Below, piece after piece: positions 17,511 to 26,890 of a stretch of DNA of 64,000 nt (position 1 is its first letter; each line of letters opens with the position of its first letter). Below the pieces are notes generated by a model, which was given only the letters and a program-made list of their open reading frames with translations, was not told the DNA's origin and searched no databases. Source of the DNA: CAVZXS01 sp963779325. GTDB lineage: Bacteria; Bacteroidota; Bacteroidia; Chitinophagales; Chitinophagaceae. Position numbers and translations under genes: made by a program. Location: the NCBI GenBank assembly GCA_963779325.1, contig CAVZXS010000002.1, positions 434,001 to 498,000 on the forward strand, in the 5' to 3' direction.

Positions 17511-18052
17511 TTTTTACCGAAACATCTTTGAAGGGTAGTTATCTAATTGACTTAAATCTTTTTGAGGATGAAAGAGGATGGTTTGCACGTACCTATTGTA
17601 AAAATGAATTTGCTGAAATCGGTTTTAATAAAGAATGGGTGCAGATGAATCATTCCTTTACAAAACAAAAAGGAACCTTAAGAGGAATGCATTACCAGTT
17701 GCCGCCTTACAGCGAAATAAAATTAGTACGTTGCATCGCCGGCGCCGTGTACGATGTAATTGTGGATTTACGAAAAGACTCCGCTACTTTTTTACAGTGG
17801 TTTGGAACGGAGCTGTCAGCAGAAAATAAAAAGATGCTTTATATACCCGAAGGTTTTGCACATGGTTTCCAGGCGATGACAGATAATTGCGAACTGATCT
17901 ATCACCATTCGCAATTTTATAAACCCGGTGCGGAAGGCGGTATAAGATATAATGACGACAAAGTAAATATAAAATGGTTATTACCTGTAACCGCTGTGTC
18001 AGATCGGGATAATCAACATCCTTTATTGGATGAAAATTTTAAAGGAGTATAA
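17507..18052 (+). CDS. NDP-4-keto-6-deoxyhexose 3,5-epimerase (RfbC-like)
   Basis: A 181-residue cupin-fold epimerase of the dTDP-4-dehydrorhamnose 3,5-epimerase family. Motifs seen are GSYLIDLNLFEDERGWFART, QMNHSFTKQKGTLRGMHYQ with the catalytic His, and DVIVDLRKDSATF. IPEGFAHGFQAM follows. The ATG at 17507 overlaps the rfbG stop by 4 bp; an earlier in-frame start inside rfbG is less likely. In this operon the substrate is probably the CDP-linked 4-keto sugar made by RfbG, not dTDP, which is inference from context. Confidence 0.88.
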   Translation: MIFTETSLKGSYLIDLNLFEDERGWFARTYCKNEFAEIGFNKEWVQMNHSFTKQKGTLRGMHYQLPPYSEIKLVRCIAGAVYDVIVDLRKDSATFLQWFGTELSAENKKMLYIPEGFAHGFQAMTDNCELIYHHSQFYKPGAEGGIRYNDDKVNIKWLLPVTAVSDRDNQHPLLDENFKGV

Positions 18053-18054
18053 TT

Positions 18055-19284
18055 ATGCAATGCAGATTTTGTAAAACCGAATTGGAACATGTATTTATTG
18101 ATTTATTTAACTCGCCTGCTTCCAATTCTTTTTTAAATAAAGAACAATTGAATGAACCGGAAACTTTTTATCCGTTAAAAGTGTATACCTGTCACCAATG
18201 TTTCCTGGTGCAGGTAGATGAGTATAAGAAAAGTGATGCGATTTTTGACAGTAACTATGTATATTTTTCATCGTACAGTACAAGCTGGCTGAAACATGCT
18301 AAAGAATATACTGAGATGATGATCCGGCGGTTCGGGTACAATAACAAATCGTTGGTAATTGAAGTAGCTTCCAATGACGGGTATCTTTTACAATACTTTA
18401 AAGAACTGAATGTACCGGTGTTGGGAATAGAACCAACAGCTAACACTGCTGAAGCTGCTAAAGAAAAAGGGATTGAATCGGCGGTAGATTTTTTTGGCGT
18501 ACGATTGGCGAAGGAATTAACCGCAAAAGGAGTACAGGCGGACTTGCTGTTGGGAAACAATGTACTGGCGCATGTACCGGATATTGTAGATTTTGTCGGC
18601 GGTATGAAAATTATTTTGAAGCCGGGCGGCATTATCACGATGGAGTTTCCGCATTTAATGCAATTGGTAGATAATAACCAGTTCGATACTATTTATCACG
18701 AGCATTTTTCTTATTTATCATTTCATACGGTAAAACAAATTTTCGAATCGCAGGGATTGGAACTATTTGACGTGGAAGAAATACCCACGCATGGCGGCTC
18801 TTTACGCATTTATGCAAAACACAAGGAGGATGCAGCAAAAGAGATAACTGCTAATGTATTTAATCTTATAAAAAAAGAAACGGATAAAGGATTGACCGGC
18901 GGCCTTGCTTATTATGATAATTTTCAGCAAAAGGCATTAAAAGTAAAAATAGATTTGATTGAGTTTCTCATCAACCAAAAAAAATCGGGGAAGAAAGTAG
19001 CGGCTTACGGCGCGGCGGCAAAGGGAAATACCTTACTCAATTACTGCGGTATTAAAAGCGATTTAATTGATTTTGTAGTGGACGCCAATCCGCATAAGCA
19101 AAATAAATTTTTACCGGCAAGCCATATACTTGTAATGAATGAAGCACACTTAAAAAATATAAAGCCTGATTTTGTAATTATTCTTCCCTGGAACTTGAAA
19201 GAAGAAATTACACAGCAGCTTTCGTATATAAAAGAATGGGGAGGAAAATTTGTTATCCCGATTCCTTCTTTGCAAATCATTTAA
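18055..19284 (+). CDS. Sugar-nucleotide C-methyltransferase (zinc-binding, SAM-dependent)
   Basis: A 409-residue three-part methyltransferase of the type that C-methylates NDP-4-keto-deoxysugars (TylC3/EvaC-like). The N-terminal zinc-binding region has CRFCKTELEH and CHQCFLVQ. The SAM site is VIEVASNDGYLLQYFKE. The C-terminal domain shows HGGSLRIYAKH and AAYGAAAKGNTLLNYCG. It lies 2 bp after the epimerase gene in the CDP-sugar operon, suggesting a 3-C-methyl branched 6-deoxyhexose as product. Regiochemistry is inferred. Confidence 0.88.
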   Translation: MQCRFCKTELEHVFIDLFNSPASNSFLNKEQLNEPETFYPLKVYTCHQCFLVQVDEYKKSDAIFDSNYVYFSSYSTSWLKHAKEYTEMMIRRFGYNNKSLVIEVASNDGYLLQYFKELNVPVLGIEPTANTAEAAKEKGIESAVDFFGVRLAKELTAKGVQADLLLGNNVLAHVPDIVDFVGGMKIILKPGGIITMEFPHLMQLVDNNQFDTIYHEHFSYLSFHTVKQIFESQGLELFDVEEIPTHGGSLRIYAKHKEDAAKEITANVFNLIKKETDKGLTGGLAYYDNFQQKALKVKIDLIEFLINQKKSGKKVAAYGAAAKGNTLLNYCGIKSDLIDFVVDANPHKQNKFLPASHILVMNEAHLKNIKPDFVIILPWNLKEEITQQLSYIKEWGGKFVIPIPSLQII

Positions 19285-19309
19285 TAAGTTATTAAATTTT
19301 ATACCGGTA

Positions 19310-20230
19310 ATGTATGATTCCGATTTAACAGAACATAAGCCTTCCGCCGATCGGCGGAGTGGTTTGGAAGGGCCGAAAGTATTAGTTACAGGAGCAACAG
19401 GTTTTATCGGTAATTATGTAATTGATGAATTGCTGAAACGCAACTGTACGATTATAGCGTCTTCGTCGAATATTGAAAAAGCAAAAGAAAAAAAATGGTT
19501 TCCCCAAGTAAATTATATTCCTTTTGATTTTAAAGATTTTAATGATTCAATTAATTATTACGATTATTTTGACAGACCCGATTTAATGATTCATTTGGCT
19601 TGGGAGGGTTTGCCGAACTATAAGGCTTCTTTTCATACTGAAGTAAATTTGCCGCGGCATTATTCTTTTTTAGCTAATCTTATAAGAAACGGTTTGCCTG
19701 ACTTAACGGTAACCGGAACCTGTTTTGAATACGGCATGCAGGAAGGTTGCCTCACTGAAGAAATGGAAGCCCGGCCCGCCAATGCTTATGCTATTGCAAA
19801 AGACAGCCTGCGCATGCAATTGGAGCAATTGCAGAAGCAAAAGGCTTTTCATTTGAAATGGGTGCGGTTATTTTATATGTATGGCGAAGGACAAAACCCA
19901 AATTCCTTACTTTCGCAGTTAGACAGAGCATTAGCAAATGACGAAAAGATTTTTAATATGAGCGGCGGCGAGCAGGTAAGGGACTATTTACCCGTAGAAA
20001 AAGTAGCCGAATATATCGTGGCTATAGCGCTACAAAAGAATATTACCGGCATTATTAATTGCAGCAGTGGCAAAGGAATTACTGTAAAGCAATTCGTACA
20101 GAACTATTTAATAGAAAAAAGCAAAAGTATTTCACTCAACCTTGGGTATTACCCCTACGCCGATTACGAGCCGATGAGTTTTTGGGGGGATGATGGGAGG
20201 TTGAAGAAAATAATTAATAAGACATTGTAG
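19310..20230 (+). CDS. NAD-dependent epimerase/dehydratase (putative 4-ketoreductase)
   Basis: A 306-residue SDR protein with Rossmann start VLVTGATGFIGNYVIDELLK, HLAWEGLPNY, TCFEYGMQEG and catalytic NAYAIAKDSLRMQLE. Following the C-methyltransferase, it most likely reduces or epimerises C4 of the CDP-sugar (inference). The ATG at 19310 was chosen. Between it and the Rossmann start are about 20 residues, part of which is encoded by a 16-bp palindrome (19343-19358), so the native start may have been altered. Confidence 0.85.
   Translation: MYDSDLTEHKPSADRRSGLEGPKVLVTGATGFIGNYVIDELLKRNCTIIASSSNIEKAKEKKWFPQVNYIPFDFKDFNDSINYYDYFDRPDLMIHLAWEGLPNYKASFHTEVNLPRHYSFLANLIRNGLPDLTVTGTCFEYGMQEGCLTEEMEARPANAYAIAKDSLRMQLEQLQKQKAFHLKWVRLFYMYGEGQNPNSLLSQLDRALANDEKIFNMSGGEQVRDYLPVEKVAEYIVAIALQKNITGIINCSSGKGITVKQFVQNYLIEKSKSISLNLGYYPYADYEPMSFWGDDGRLKKIINKTL
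19343..19358. repeat. Perfect 16-bp palindrome TCCGCCGATCGGCGGA within coding DNA
   Basis: It lies in the first 20 codons of the sugar reductase and encodes the odd stretch SADRRSG just before the Rossmann fold. The copy at 10707-10722 differs by one base. Confidence 0.75.
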
Positions 20231-20260
20231 AAAGCTTTGTTAATTTGTTTCTAAAAAAGA

Positions 20261-20307
20261 GAAAGATCACTTCCGCGAATGACTATCATTTTAGGAAGTA
20301 ATCTTTC
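20261..20307. terminator. Hairpin between convergent genes
   Basis: GAAAGATCACTTCC (20261-20274) faces GGAAGTAATCTTTC (20294-20307); 13 of 14 positions pair. It lies between the end of the CDP-sugar operon and the convergent lipoprotein gene. No long T run is present. Confidence 0.5.
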
Positions 20308-20333
20308 AGTATTAATAAAATAACTACAACGAA

Positions 20334-20775
20334 TTATTTAACTTTTTTCATTGACTGATATTTTCCTGTGAAATTACTACCGCCTGTTAAATCTTTCCAT
20401 GTTCCGGAAGAAAGTGTGTCACTGGCAGGGTTAAAAGTAAATTTTGATGATTGAGTAACAGTTACATTCGGAAAATTAATCGAACTGTAAGTACAAGTAA
20501 GATTATGTACCATTTAAAGCCCATGTACCCTGAGAATAATAGGTGGCGCCATTACCGCCTTTTCCCTCAGTAAGTAAAGTGTTATCAGGTTTAAAGTGAA
20601 AACTGAAATATAAAGCCGGTTGCTCAGGTACTTGGTCTACTGTATATGTACCGATCCATATTCCGGGGACTGTATTTATTTTAGGCTCAACCGGGCACTC
20701 TTTTTCGCAAGATAAAAAAGTGATAGAAAGTAACAGGGCAAATAATAAAGGAGTAAAAATTTTAGTCAATTTCAT
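20334..20775 (-). CDS. Small lipoprotein, reconstructed across a frameshift
   Basis: Signal peptide with lipobox (FALLLSITFLSCEKE, lipid-attachment Cys about residue 23), then a small beta-rich domain (GIWIGTYTVDQVPEQPALYF). The first frame stops at 20503 after WALNGT. In another frame the sequence continues naturally as NLTCTYSSINFPNVTVTQSS to YQSMKKVK, ending at 20334. The total is 442 nt, one base over a multiple of three, for about 146 residues. Similar secreted lipocalin-like proteins are common in Bacteroidota; no function is assigned. The shift may be a sequencing error. Confidence 0.65.
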
Positions 20776-21062
20776 GATTTTGGGATTTAAATTATTAATT
20801 TATTACATACGAATACTGCTTGGACAATGACAAATTATCGATCAAACGTAAAAATTGTAATATTAGTATTCGTACGAATAGGGTTATTTTATTATTTATG
20901 ATGCAAGTCAAAACCCAAATTCACTATTTTCGCAGTTAAGCAGGGTTTTGGCATCAGCGAGACTGGCAGCTTAGAGGCTATCTGGTTATTGAAAAGTCGC
21001 TGAACGTATTGTTACGATAGATCACAACAAGGCCAAATAGTGTTTTAAAATAAATTTATAAT
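20776..21062. promoter_or_regulatory. Divergent intergenic region with TATTCGTACGAATA palindrome
   Basis: A 287-bp region between the minus-strand lipoprotein gene and the plus-strand methyltransferase gene. The perfect 14-bp palindrome TATTCGTACGAATA (20867-20880) and a related half-site ATACGAATAC near 20818 could be operator sites. The stretch 20940-21050 shows no gene or motif I recognise. Confidence 0.35.
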
Positions 21063-22315
21063 ATGCATATTCGTAAAAGAACAACGTGTCGCGTTTGTGG
21101 CTCACCTTCTTTAACACCGGTAATAGATTTAGGCCTCAGTACTTGCAAGGCTCATTTGTAAAACCCGGAAAAGAAATGCCATCTCAACGTAAAATCAATT
21201 GTTCGCTGGTAAGATGCAATCCGCAAATTGATGAAAATGCTTGTGGATTATTGCAAATGGAACATAGTGTGCCGCCTGAAATTTTATATGCTGCCTATTG
21301 GTATCGAAGCGGAACAAATGCTACTATGAGAAATCATTTAAAAGATATCGTAGATACTCGTTTAACTTATAAAAAAGAAAATTGCAATGTGTTGGATATT
21401 GGTTGTAATGATGGTACTTTATTTGGTTATTACCCGGAGAAATTTGTAAAATTCGGTTGCGATCCAAGTGATGTAGCGCAGGAAGTAAAAATTGCTACAG
21501 TGGTTCAGGATATTTTTCCTTCCGCAGAATTATGTAATGTAATCGGGGATAAAAAAATGGATATCATTACTTCGATTGCGATGTTTTACGATTTGGAAAG
21601 TCCTGTTGATTTTGTAAAAAATATTAAACATTTTTTATCACCTGAAGGTATATGGGTTTTTGAAATGAGCTATATGCCGCAAATGCTGGAAATGGATAGT
21701 TATGATACCATTTGTCATGAGCATCTGGAATTTTACAGTTTCGCCGTGTTGGAAAAAATTGCAGCTATGGCTGATATGAAAATATTCAAAATATCTTTTA
21801 ATGATATTAACGGCGGTAGTATTCGATGTTATGCTACGCACAAAGAAAGTGGTTTATATTATAGTCAAGAGGATCATAAATTCATGAATGAGATAAGACA
21901 AAAGGAATTTGATTTGGAACTGGATACCGATAAACCCTATGTTGCTTTTCAATACCGTATAGAAAAAGTAAAGAATGATTTACATGACTTGCTGGTAAAA
22001 CTTAAAAAGGAAGGCAAAAAAGTGCATGTGTACGGTGCTTCTACCAAGGGTAATACAATATTGCAATGGTGCGATATTAATAATATGCTGGTTGAATATG
22101 CAGCTGAGCGTAATCCTGATAAATATGGCGCCTATACTCTGGGAACCAATATTCCCATTATCAGCGAAGCAGAAAGCCGTGCCATGAACCCGGATTATTA
22201 TTTGGTACTGCCCTGGCATTTTAAACAGGAGTTTTTGGAAAGAGAGAAAGAAGCACTTGACAAAGGAACCGGATTTATTTTCCCGATACCGACAATTGAT
22301 ATTTATAAAAAATAA
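21063..22315 (+). CDS. Sugar C-methyltransferase (zinc-binding, SAM-dependent), reconstructed across a frameshift
   Basis: A second three-domain C-methyltransferase, homologous in layout to the gene at 18055. The zinc-finger start TTCRVCGSPSLTPVIDLG is encoded from the ATG at 21063 but runs into a stop. One missing base near 21134 (GGCCT where GGCCCT would fit) moves the frame to PQYLQGSFVKPGKE and onwards. With the base restored, the protein is 417 residues. The SAM motif is VLDIGCNDGTLFGYYPEK; the C-terminal domain has GGSIRCYATHK and YGASTKGNTILQWCD. It heads the second half of the polysaccharide locus. Confidence 0.85.
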
Positions 22316-22322
22316 CTAATTG

Positions 22323-23138
22323 ATGATACGTAAGATAATTAGAATTTTTCTAAATAAGTACAATTACGATATCATTAAGATAGATTGGAAAGACCCCAAT
22401 AGATTTAAGATTACGTCAGATATAGAGGGTCTCGATTTATTTGACACACCTACCGGTAAGTTTTATTTACCTGATTTTCTAAATACCGATATTGTTTCAA
22501 ATGTTATAAGGCGCGGCGAATTGTTTGATGAAAATATTATAAATCTTGCAAGGAAATATCTTAAAAAAGGTGATACTGTATTGGATGTAGGTGCTAACTA
22601 CGGACAAATGACAGTAGAGCTTTCTAAAATTACAGGTGTTGCCGGGCAGGTTTATTCGTTTGAAGCCGAAGCGTATGTTTATTCTATTTTAGAAAAAAAT
22701 ATCCTGATCAATAAATGTACAAATGTTACTCCTGTTTTCGGAGCAGTATATTTTGAAAACGATGTTGAGCTGATTTTTCCCGAACCGGATTTTAAACAGT
22801 TTAAGACTTATGGATATTATGGGTTGAATATGAAAACTAAAACGGGCAGGAAAGTCAAAACTATTACCATTGACAGTATGAACATACCTGAGAAAATTGG
22901 TTTTATGAAAATAGATGTACAGGGCGCGGATTTGTTTGCGATGCAGGGTGCAAAAAATACGATTATCAAAAATAAAATGCCGATTGTGTTTGAATTTGAA
23001 CAGCAATTTCAGGAGAACTTTAATACGTGTTTTCAAGATTATGTAGATTTCGTACAAAGCATCAATTATAAATTTGCAGGTACAATTGATGATATAAATT
23101 TTTTAATTGTACCTGACCACTACACTGCCAAGATTTGA
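22323..23138 (+). CDS. FkbM-family methyltransferase
   Basis: A 271-residue SAM-dependent methyltransferase of the FkbM family, usually O-methylating sugars in polysaccharide loci. The SAM motif I is VLDVGANYGQMTVELSK. The family's second block IGFMKIDVQGADLFAMQGA matches the typical KIDVEGxE region. The ATG at 22323 is preferred over the adjacent TTG. It starts 7 bp after the C-methyltransferase stop and lies 4 bp before another FkbM gene, so they are cotranscribed. Confidence 0.9.
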   Translation: MIRKIIRIFLNKYNYDIIKIDWKDPNRFKITSDIEGLDLFDTPTGKFYLPDFLNTDIVSNVIRRGELFDENIINLARKYLKKGDTVLDVGANYGQMTVELSKITGVAGQVYSFEAEAYVYSILEKNILINKCTNVTPVFGAVYFENDVELIFPEPDFKQFKTYGYYGLNMKTKTGRKVKTITIDSMNIPEKIGFMKIDVQGADLFAMQGAKNTIIKNKMPIVFEFEQQFQENFNTCFQDYVDFVQSINYKFAGTIDDINFLIVPDHYTAKI

Positions 23139-23142
23139 GAAA

Positions 23143-23859
23143 ATGAATATAAAAAGATTTATCGGTAAATGCCGGAAGGGGCTGGATATTATTACACTTA
23201 AAGCCAAAGCGACATATTCCCAAGCCGGCGAAGATATAATTGTACAGTATCTTTTCGACAGTATGAAAATTGAAAAACCAACCTATCTCGAAATCGGCAC
23301 CAATCAACCTTTGGTATGTAACAATACTTATAATTTTTATTTAAAAGGTTGTTATGGTGTTTGTATAGAACCTGATAAAAATATGGTGGATTTAATTAAA
23401 AGGAAACGACCCCATGATATTGTATTAAATATTGGTATAGGTCTGTCAGAAACTCCGAATGCAGTATTTTATTTATTCCCGACAAAAGTGAATGGCTGGA
23501 GTACTTTTTCCGAAGAAGAGGCCTTGCTTCGACAAAAAGAAACGGGTATAAACTTCACCAAAGTCGAAGTGCCCTTAAAGTCAGTTAATAATATCATAGC
23601 TGAGCATTTTAAACCGTATCCAAATTTTATCTCTTTGGATGTTGAAGGGTTGGATTTGGCTATTTTGCAGTCTCTGGATTTCGCAAAATACAAACCTGAA
23701 GTAATATGTGTTGAAACGATAACATTCGGATATTTAAACAATACCGAAGAAAAGATAAGCAGTATAAGTGACTTTATGCATTCGAATGGATACATTACTT
23801 ATGCCGATACGCATGTAAATACAATATTTTGCAGGGCTGACGTATTTAAAAAAAAATAA
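23143..23859 (+). CDS. FkbM-family methyltransferase
   Basis: A 238-residue FkbM methyltransferase with YLEIGTNQPLVCNNTYNFYL as the SAM-binding region and PNFISLDVEGLDLAILQSLD as the acidic block. The ATG at 23143 avoids overlap with the preceding gene. Its stop abuts the next start without a gap. It presumably methylates a different sugar position from its neighbour at 22323, but the target cannot be read from sequence. Confidence 0.88.
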   Translation: MNIKRFIGKCRKGLDIITLKAKATYSQAGEDIIVQYLFDSMKIEKPTYLEIGTNQPLVCNNTYNFYLKGCYGVCIEPDKNMVDLIKRKRPHDIVLNIGIGLSETPNAVFYLFPTKVNGWSTFSEEEALLRQKETGINFTKVEVPLKSVNNIIAEHFKPYPNFISLDVEGLDLAILQSLDFAKYKPEVICVETITFGYLNNTEEKISSISDFMHSNGYITYADTHVNTIFCRADVFKKK

Positions 23860-24723
23860 ATGAAAGCAATTATCTGGGGAGCCAATGGACAGGATGGATA
23901 CTATTTAAGTGCTTTACTTAAACAAGCAGGGTGTGAAGTAATTGGCATCAGTAAGGATGATGTTAACAAAGTAAATATCGCTGACTATGAGCAAGTAAGT
24001 ACACTTATAAAAGAAACGCAACCTGATTATATTTTTCATCTCGCTGCCAATTCTACAACGAGGCACTATGCCTGGAAAGAGAATCACGAAACCATCAGTA
24101 CGGGCAGTTTAAATATCCTGGAATCTGTAAAGGAATTTTCACCTCACTCAAGAGTCTTTTTATCAGGCAGCGGTTTGCAATTCGACAATAAAGGGAATCC
24201 TATTTCAGAAACAGATCCTTTTTCTGCTACAAGTATTTATGCAGTAAGTCGTATTCATACAGTTTATGCCGCAAGGTATTACCGCTCACAGGGGTTAAAT
24301 ATTTACATTGGTTATTTTTTTAATCATGACAGCCCGCTGCGGAGTGAAAGGCATATAAATAAAAAAATAATTGAGACGGCAAAACGAATTGCTGCAGGCA
24401 GTAAGGAAAAGCTTGAAATAGGGGATATGAGTGTAATGAAGGAATTTGGATTTGCCGGCGATATTGTCAAGGGTATTTGGACATTGGTGAAACAGGATAT
24501 AATTACGGAGGCAGTTATCGGTGCCGGTAAGGCACATACTATCGAAGAATGGATAAACATCTGTTTTTCCGATCAGGGGCTTGTTTGGAAACAGCATGTC
24601 GTTCAGACCGGAAACTTTATTCCCGAGTACAAGGTGCTTGTTTCAAATCCCGCTCTGATTAATTCAATTGGATGGAAACATGAAACCGATATTACTGCAT
24701 TGGCAAAAATGATGTCCTTATAA
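23860..24723 (+). CDS. GDP-mannose 4,6-dehydratase-like NAD(P)-dependent epimerase
   Basis: A 287-residue extended SDR enzyme. N-terminal IIWGANGQDGYYLSALLKQA resembles Gmd, as do FFNHDSPLRSERHINKK and GDMSVMKEFGFAGDIVKGIW. SIYAVSRIHTVYAARYYRSQ carries the Tyr but an Arg where the catalytic Lys is usual. The protein is about 80 residues shorter than Gmd. It is probably a sugar-nucleotide dehydratase or reductase specific to this glycan; the changed YxxxK motif deserves caution. Confidence 0.8.
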   Translation: MKAIIWGANGQDGYYLSALLKQAGCEVIGISKDDVNKVNIADYEQVSTLIKETQPDYIFHLAANSTTRHYAWKENHETISTGSLNILESVKEFSPHSRVFLSGSGLQFDNKGNPISETDPFSATSIYAVSRIHTVYAARYYRSQGLNIYIGYFFNHDSPLRSERHINKKIIETAKRIAAGSKEKLEIGDMSVMKEFGFAGDIVKGIWTLVKQDIITEAVIGAGKAHTIEEWINICFSDQGLVWKQHVVQTGNFIPEYKVLVSNPALINSIGWKHETDITALAKMMSL

Positions 24724-24724
24724 T

Positions 24725-25867
24725 ATGCGTACAAAAATTCTGATACTTACCCTTAATGATTACATCATTTATCAGCCCACTATTCTGAGCCTTTATGATT
24801 ACCTGGCTAAGGATGCAAATGTAAAAATTATTTCTTTTAAACCGCAGTTTGCCACAAAAAAGAAAGATGAGAAAAGAAATATTGAATACTTGGAAACTAA
24901 TTACTGGCTGACGCATTTTTTTACTAAAACGGATTTCATCTTATCGAAATTATCCCGGTTAATAAAAGTTTTCAAACCGGGGTTTACTTACCATTATCTT
25001 TTTTATAATAAATACCTCCCGTCTATTCTTAAAAATAAACTTAAAAAGGAGAACGATAAATATGATGAAGTAATAGCCGTTGACCTGCAAGTCCTTTATC
25101 TTGCCCAACAGCTTTTCGGCTCTGTTCAGTTTCTGTCTCTTGAAGTAGATAATGACACCAATCGTTATTATAAAAAAATTGATACTAATAAAATTAAATC
25201 CGTTTTTGTTCAGAGTGAGATACGTTATAACTACATGTTCCCCGGAAAAGATATCAGGAAGTTTATAGTACAGAACGCTCCTGTTTATAAAGAACTTGAT
25301 TGCACAGTACAGCAAAGAAAAAATTTTATCTGGGCAGGTGCCATTGACAGGCGATTGGCTGTGTTAGATTGTCTTGAATTCTTTAAGCAATACCCGGCAT
25401 ATAAGCTTTTGCTTAAAGGCGGCGGAGATATTAAGACAAGAAAGATTATTGAAAACCGCTATAGCGAATTGTTGAGTTCGAAGAGAGCTCTTATTGATCA
25501 GTCATACCTGGATGCAGATGAGTTTGTAAAATTCCTTTCAGGATTCAGGATTGGTTTTTGCTTTTATGCATGGGATTTAATAAAAGCAAGTTTTAATTAT
25601 CAAACGGCGCCGTCAGGTAAAATGTTTATGTACATGGCAGCGGGTACACCGGTTATTGCTTGTAAAATTCCCGGGTTTAGTTTTGTAGAAGAATTCGGAG
25701 CAGGAGTCCTAATAGATGATTATAAACCCGAGACAATTGAAGCTGCTGTAAAAATAATTGAAGCTGATTACACGAAGTATTCTGCAGGCTGTATAGAGGC
25801 AGCTAAGTACTTCAGTTTTGATAAAAGTATTAAACCCTATCTTGAATATTTATTAACCTGTAAGTAG
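24725..25867 (+). CDS. Glycosyltransferase, GT-B fold (GT4-like)
   Basis: A 380-residue putative glycosyltransferase. N-terminal KILILTLNDYIIYQPTILSL begins the acceptor domain. The C-terminal half has the donor-domain pattern LLKGGGDIKTRK, the stretch FCFYAWDLIKASFNYQTAPS, and GKMFMYMAAGTPVIACKIPG with the family-typical Glu region (FSFVEEFGAGVLIDD). It is cytoplasmic or peripheral at the membrane. It starts 1 bp after the upstream gene in the polysaccharide operon. Donor and acceptor are unknown. Confidence 0.82.
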   Translation: MRTKILILTLNDYIIYQPTILSLYDYLAKDANVKIISFKPQFATKKKDEKRNIEYLETNYWLTHFFTKTDFILSKLSRLIKVFKPGFTYHYLFYNKYLPSILKNKLKKENDKYDEVIAVDLQVLYLAQQLFGSVQFLSLEVDNDTNRYYKKIDTNKIKSVFVQSEIRYNYMFPGKDIRKFIVQNAPVYKELDCTVQQRKNFIWAGAIDRRLAVLDCLEFFKQYPAYKLLLKGGGDIKTRKIIENRYSELLSSKRALIDQSYLDADEFVKFLSGFRIGFCFYAWDLIKASFNYQTAPSGKMFMYMAAGTPVIACKIPGFSFVEEFGAGVLIDDYKPETIEAAVKIIEADYTKYSAGCIEAAKYFSFDKSIKPYLEYLLTCK

Positions 25868-25885
25868 CGACCCCTGTTTTTTTTT

Positions 25886-26890
25886 ATGAAATACTCCATC
25901 ATACTTCCTGTTCATAATGGCGGAGAATATATAAAGCTTTGCGTGCAAAGTATTCTTGATCAGACCCTGCCGGATTTTAATTTACTGGTTCTTGAAAATT
26001 GCAGCAATGACGGCACCGCCGAATGGCTTCACTCATTAAAAGATGATAGAATAAGATTAATCCCTTCTCAAAAGTTATTAAGTATTGAAGAGAATTGGAC
26101 ACGGATATTTTCTCTTATGAAGGATGAGTTTATGACAATGATTGGACATGACGACCTGTTGGATAAAGATTATCTTAAAAAAATGGATGATCTTATTCAG
26201 AAGTATCCGAATGCTGGCCTATATCAATCTCATTTTCGTTTTATAAACGAAGCGGGTGCATTTAAAAAAAAATGCAAGCCAATGAAAGAAATCTTGCAAC
26301 CTGAAGAATTTCTTGAATATTTTTTGAATGGAAGAATTGATATAATGGGTACAGGCTTTATGATGCGTTCAGCTGATTATGACAGAGTTGGCGGCATACC
26401 TTCTTATCACAATCTATTATTTGCGGATATGGAATTATGGTTGTCCCTGGCTGCTCAGCGCTTTTTAGCAGTAGAACAGGCTGAACTGTTTTCTTACAGG
26501 CGGCATTCGGGTGCAACCACGGCCTCAACGGATGTGCAGGTAATTGTTAAGGCATTAGATAAATTTATTAACTTTCTAAACCGGTTGCGAAGTACTGATG
26601 AAAAATATGAAGGGGTTATTCAACGCAACGGTAATAACCTGTTGGTGGGATATTGCCAAGGACTTACGCATAAATTATTACGTAGAACTGACGATTTGCG
26701 GAAAGGATCAACAGTAGCAGACGTGATTAATCAGTTCAGAAAATTGGGTAAGAAATTAAATACTGTTGAAAATTTCGAGCCTTTGGATTATTTTAAAATA
26801 CGACTTGCGAAAATAATTGATGAAAACAGATTTCTTCGAAACTGTTTTTTAGTATTTAAAAAAGTAATAAAAAAGCCAATCCTTAAATAG
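25886..26890 (+). CDS. Glycosyltransferase family 2
   Basis: A 334-residue GT-A fold inverting glycosyltransferase. Start YSIILPVHNGGEYIKLCVQS, nucleotide-binding NCSNDGTAEWL, the metal-binding acidic motif IGHDDLLDKDY, and FADMELWLSLA in the acceptor region. It is the last + strand gene of the polysaccharide operon. Its last 8 bp overlap the end of the convergent glycosyltransferase at 26883. Confidence 0.92.
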   Translation: MKYSIILPVHNGGEYIKLCVQSILDQTLPDFNLLVLENCSNDGTAEWLHSLKDDRIRLIPSQKLLSIEENWTRIFSLMKDEFMTMIGHDDLLDKDYLKKMDDLIQKYPNAGLYQSHFRFINEAGAFKKKCKPMKEILQPEEFLEYFLNGRIDIMGTGFMMRSADYDRVGGIPSYHNLLFADMELWLSLAAQRFLAVEQAELFSYRRHSGATTASTDVQVIVKALDKFINFLNRLRSTDEKYEGVIQRNGNNLLVGYCQGLTHKLLRRTDDLRKGSTVADVINQFRKLGKKLNTVENFEPLDYFKIRLAKIIDENRFLRNCFLVFKKVIKKPILK

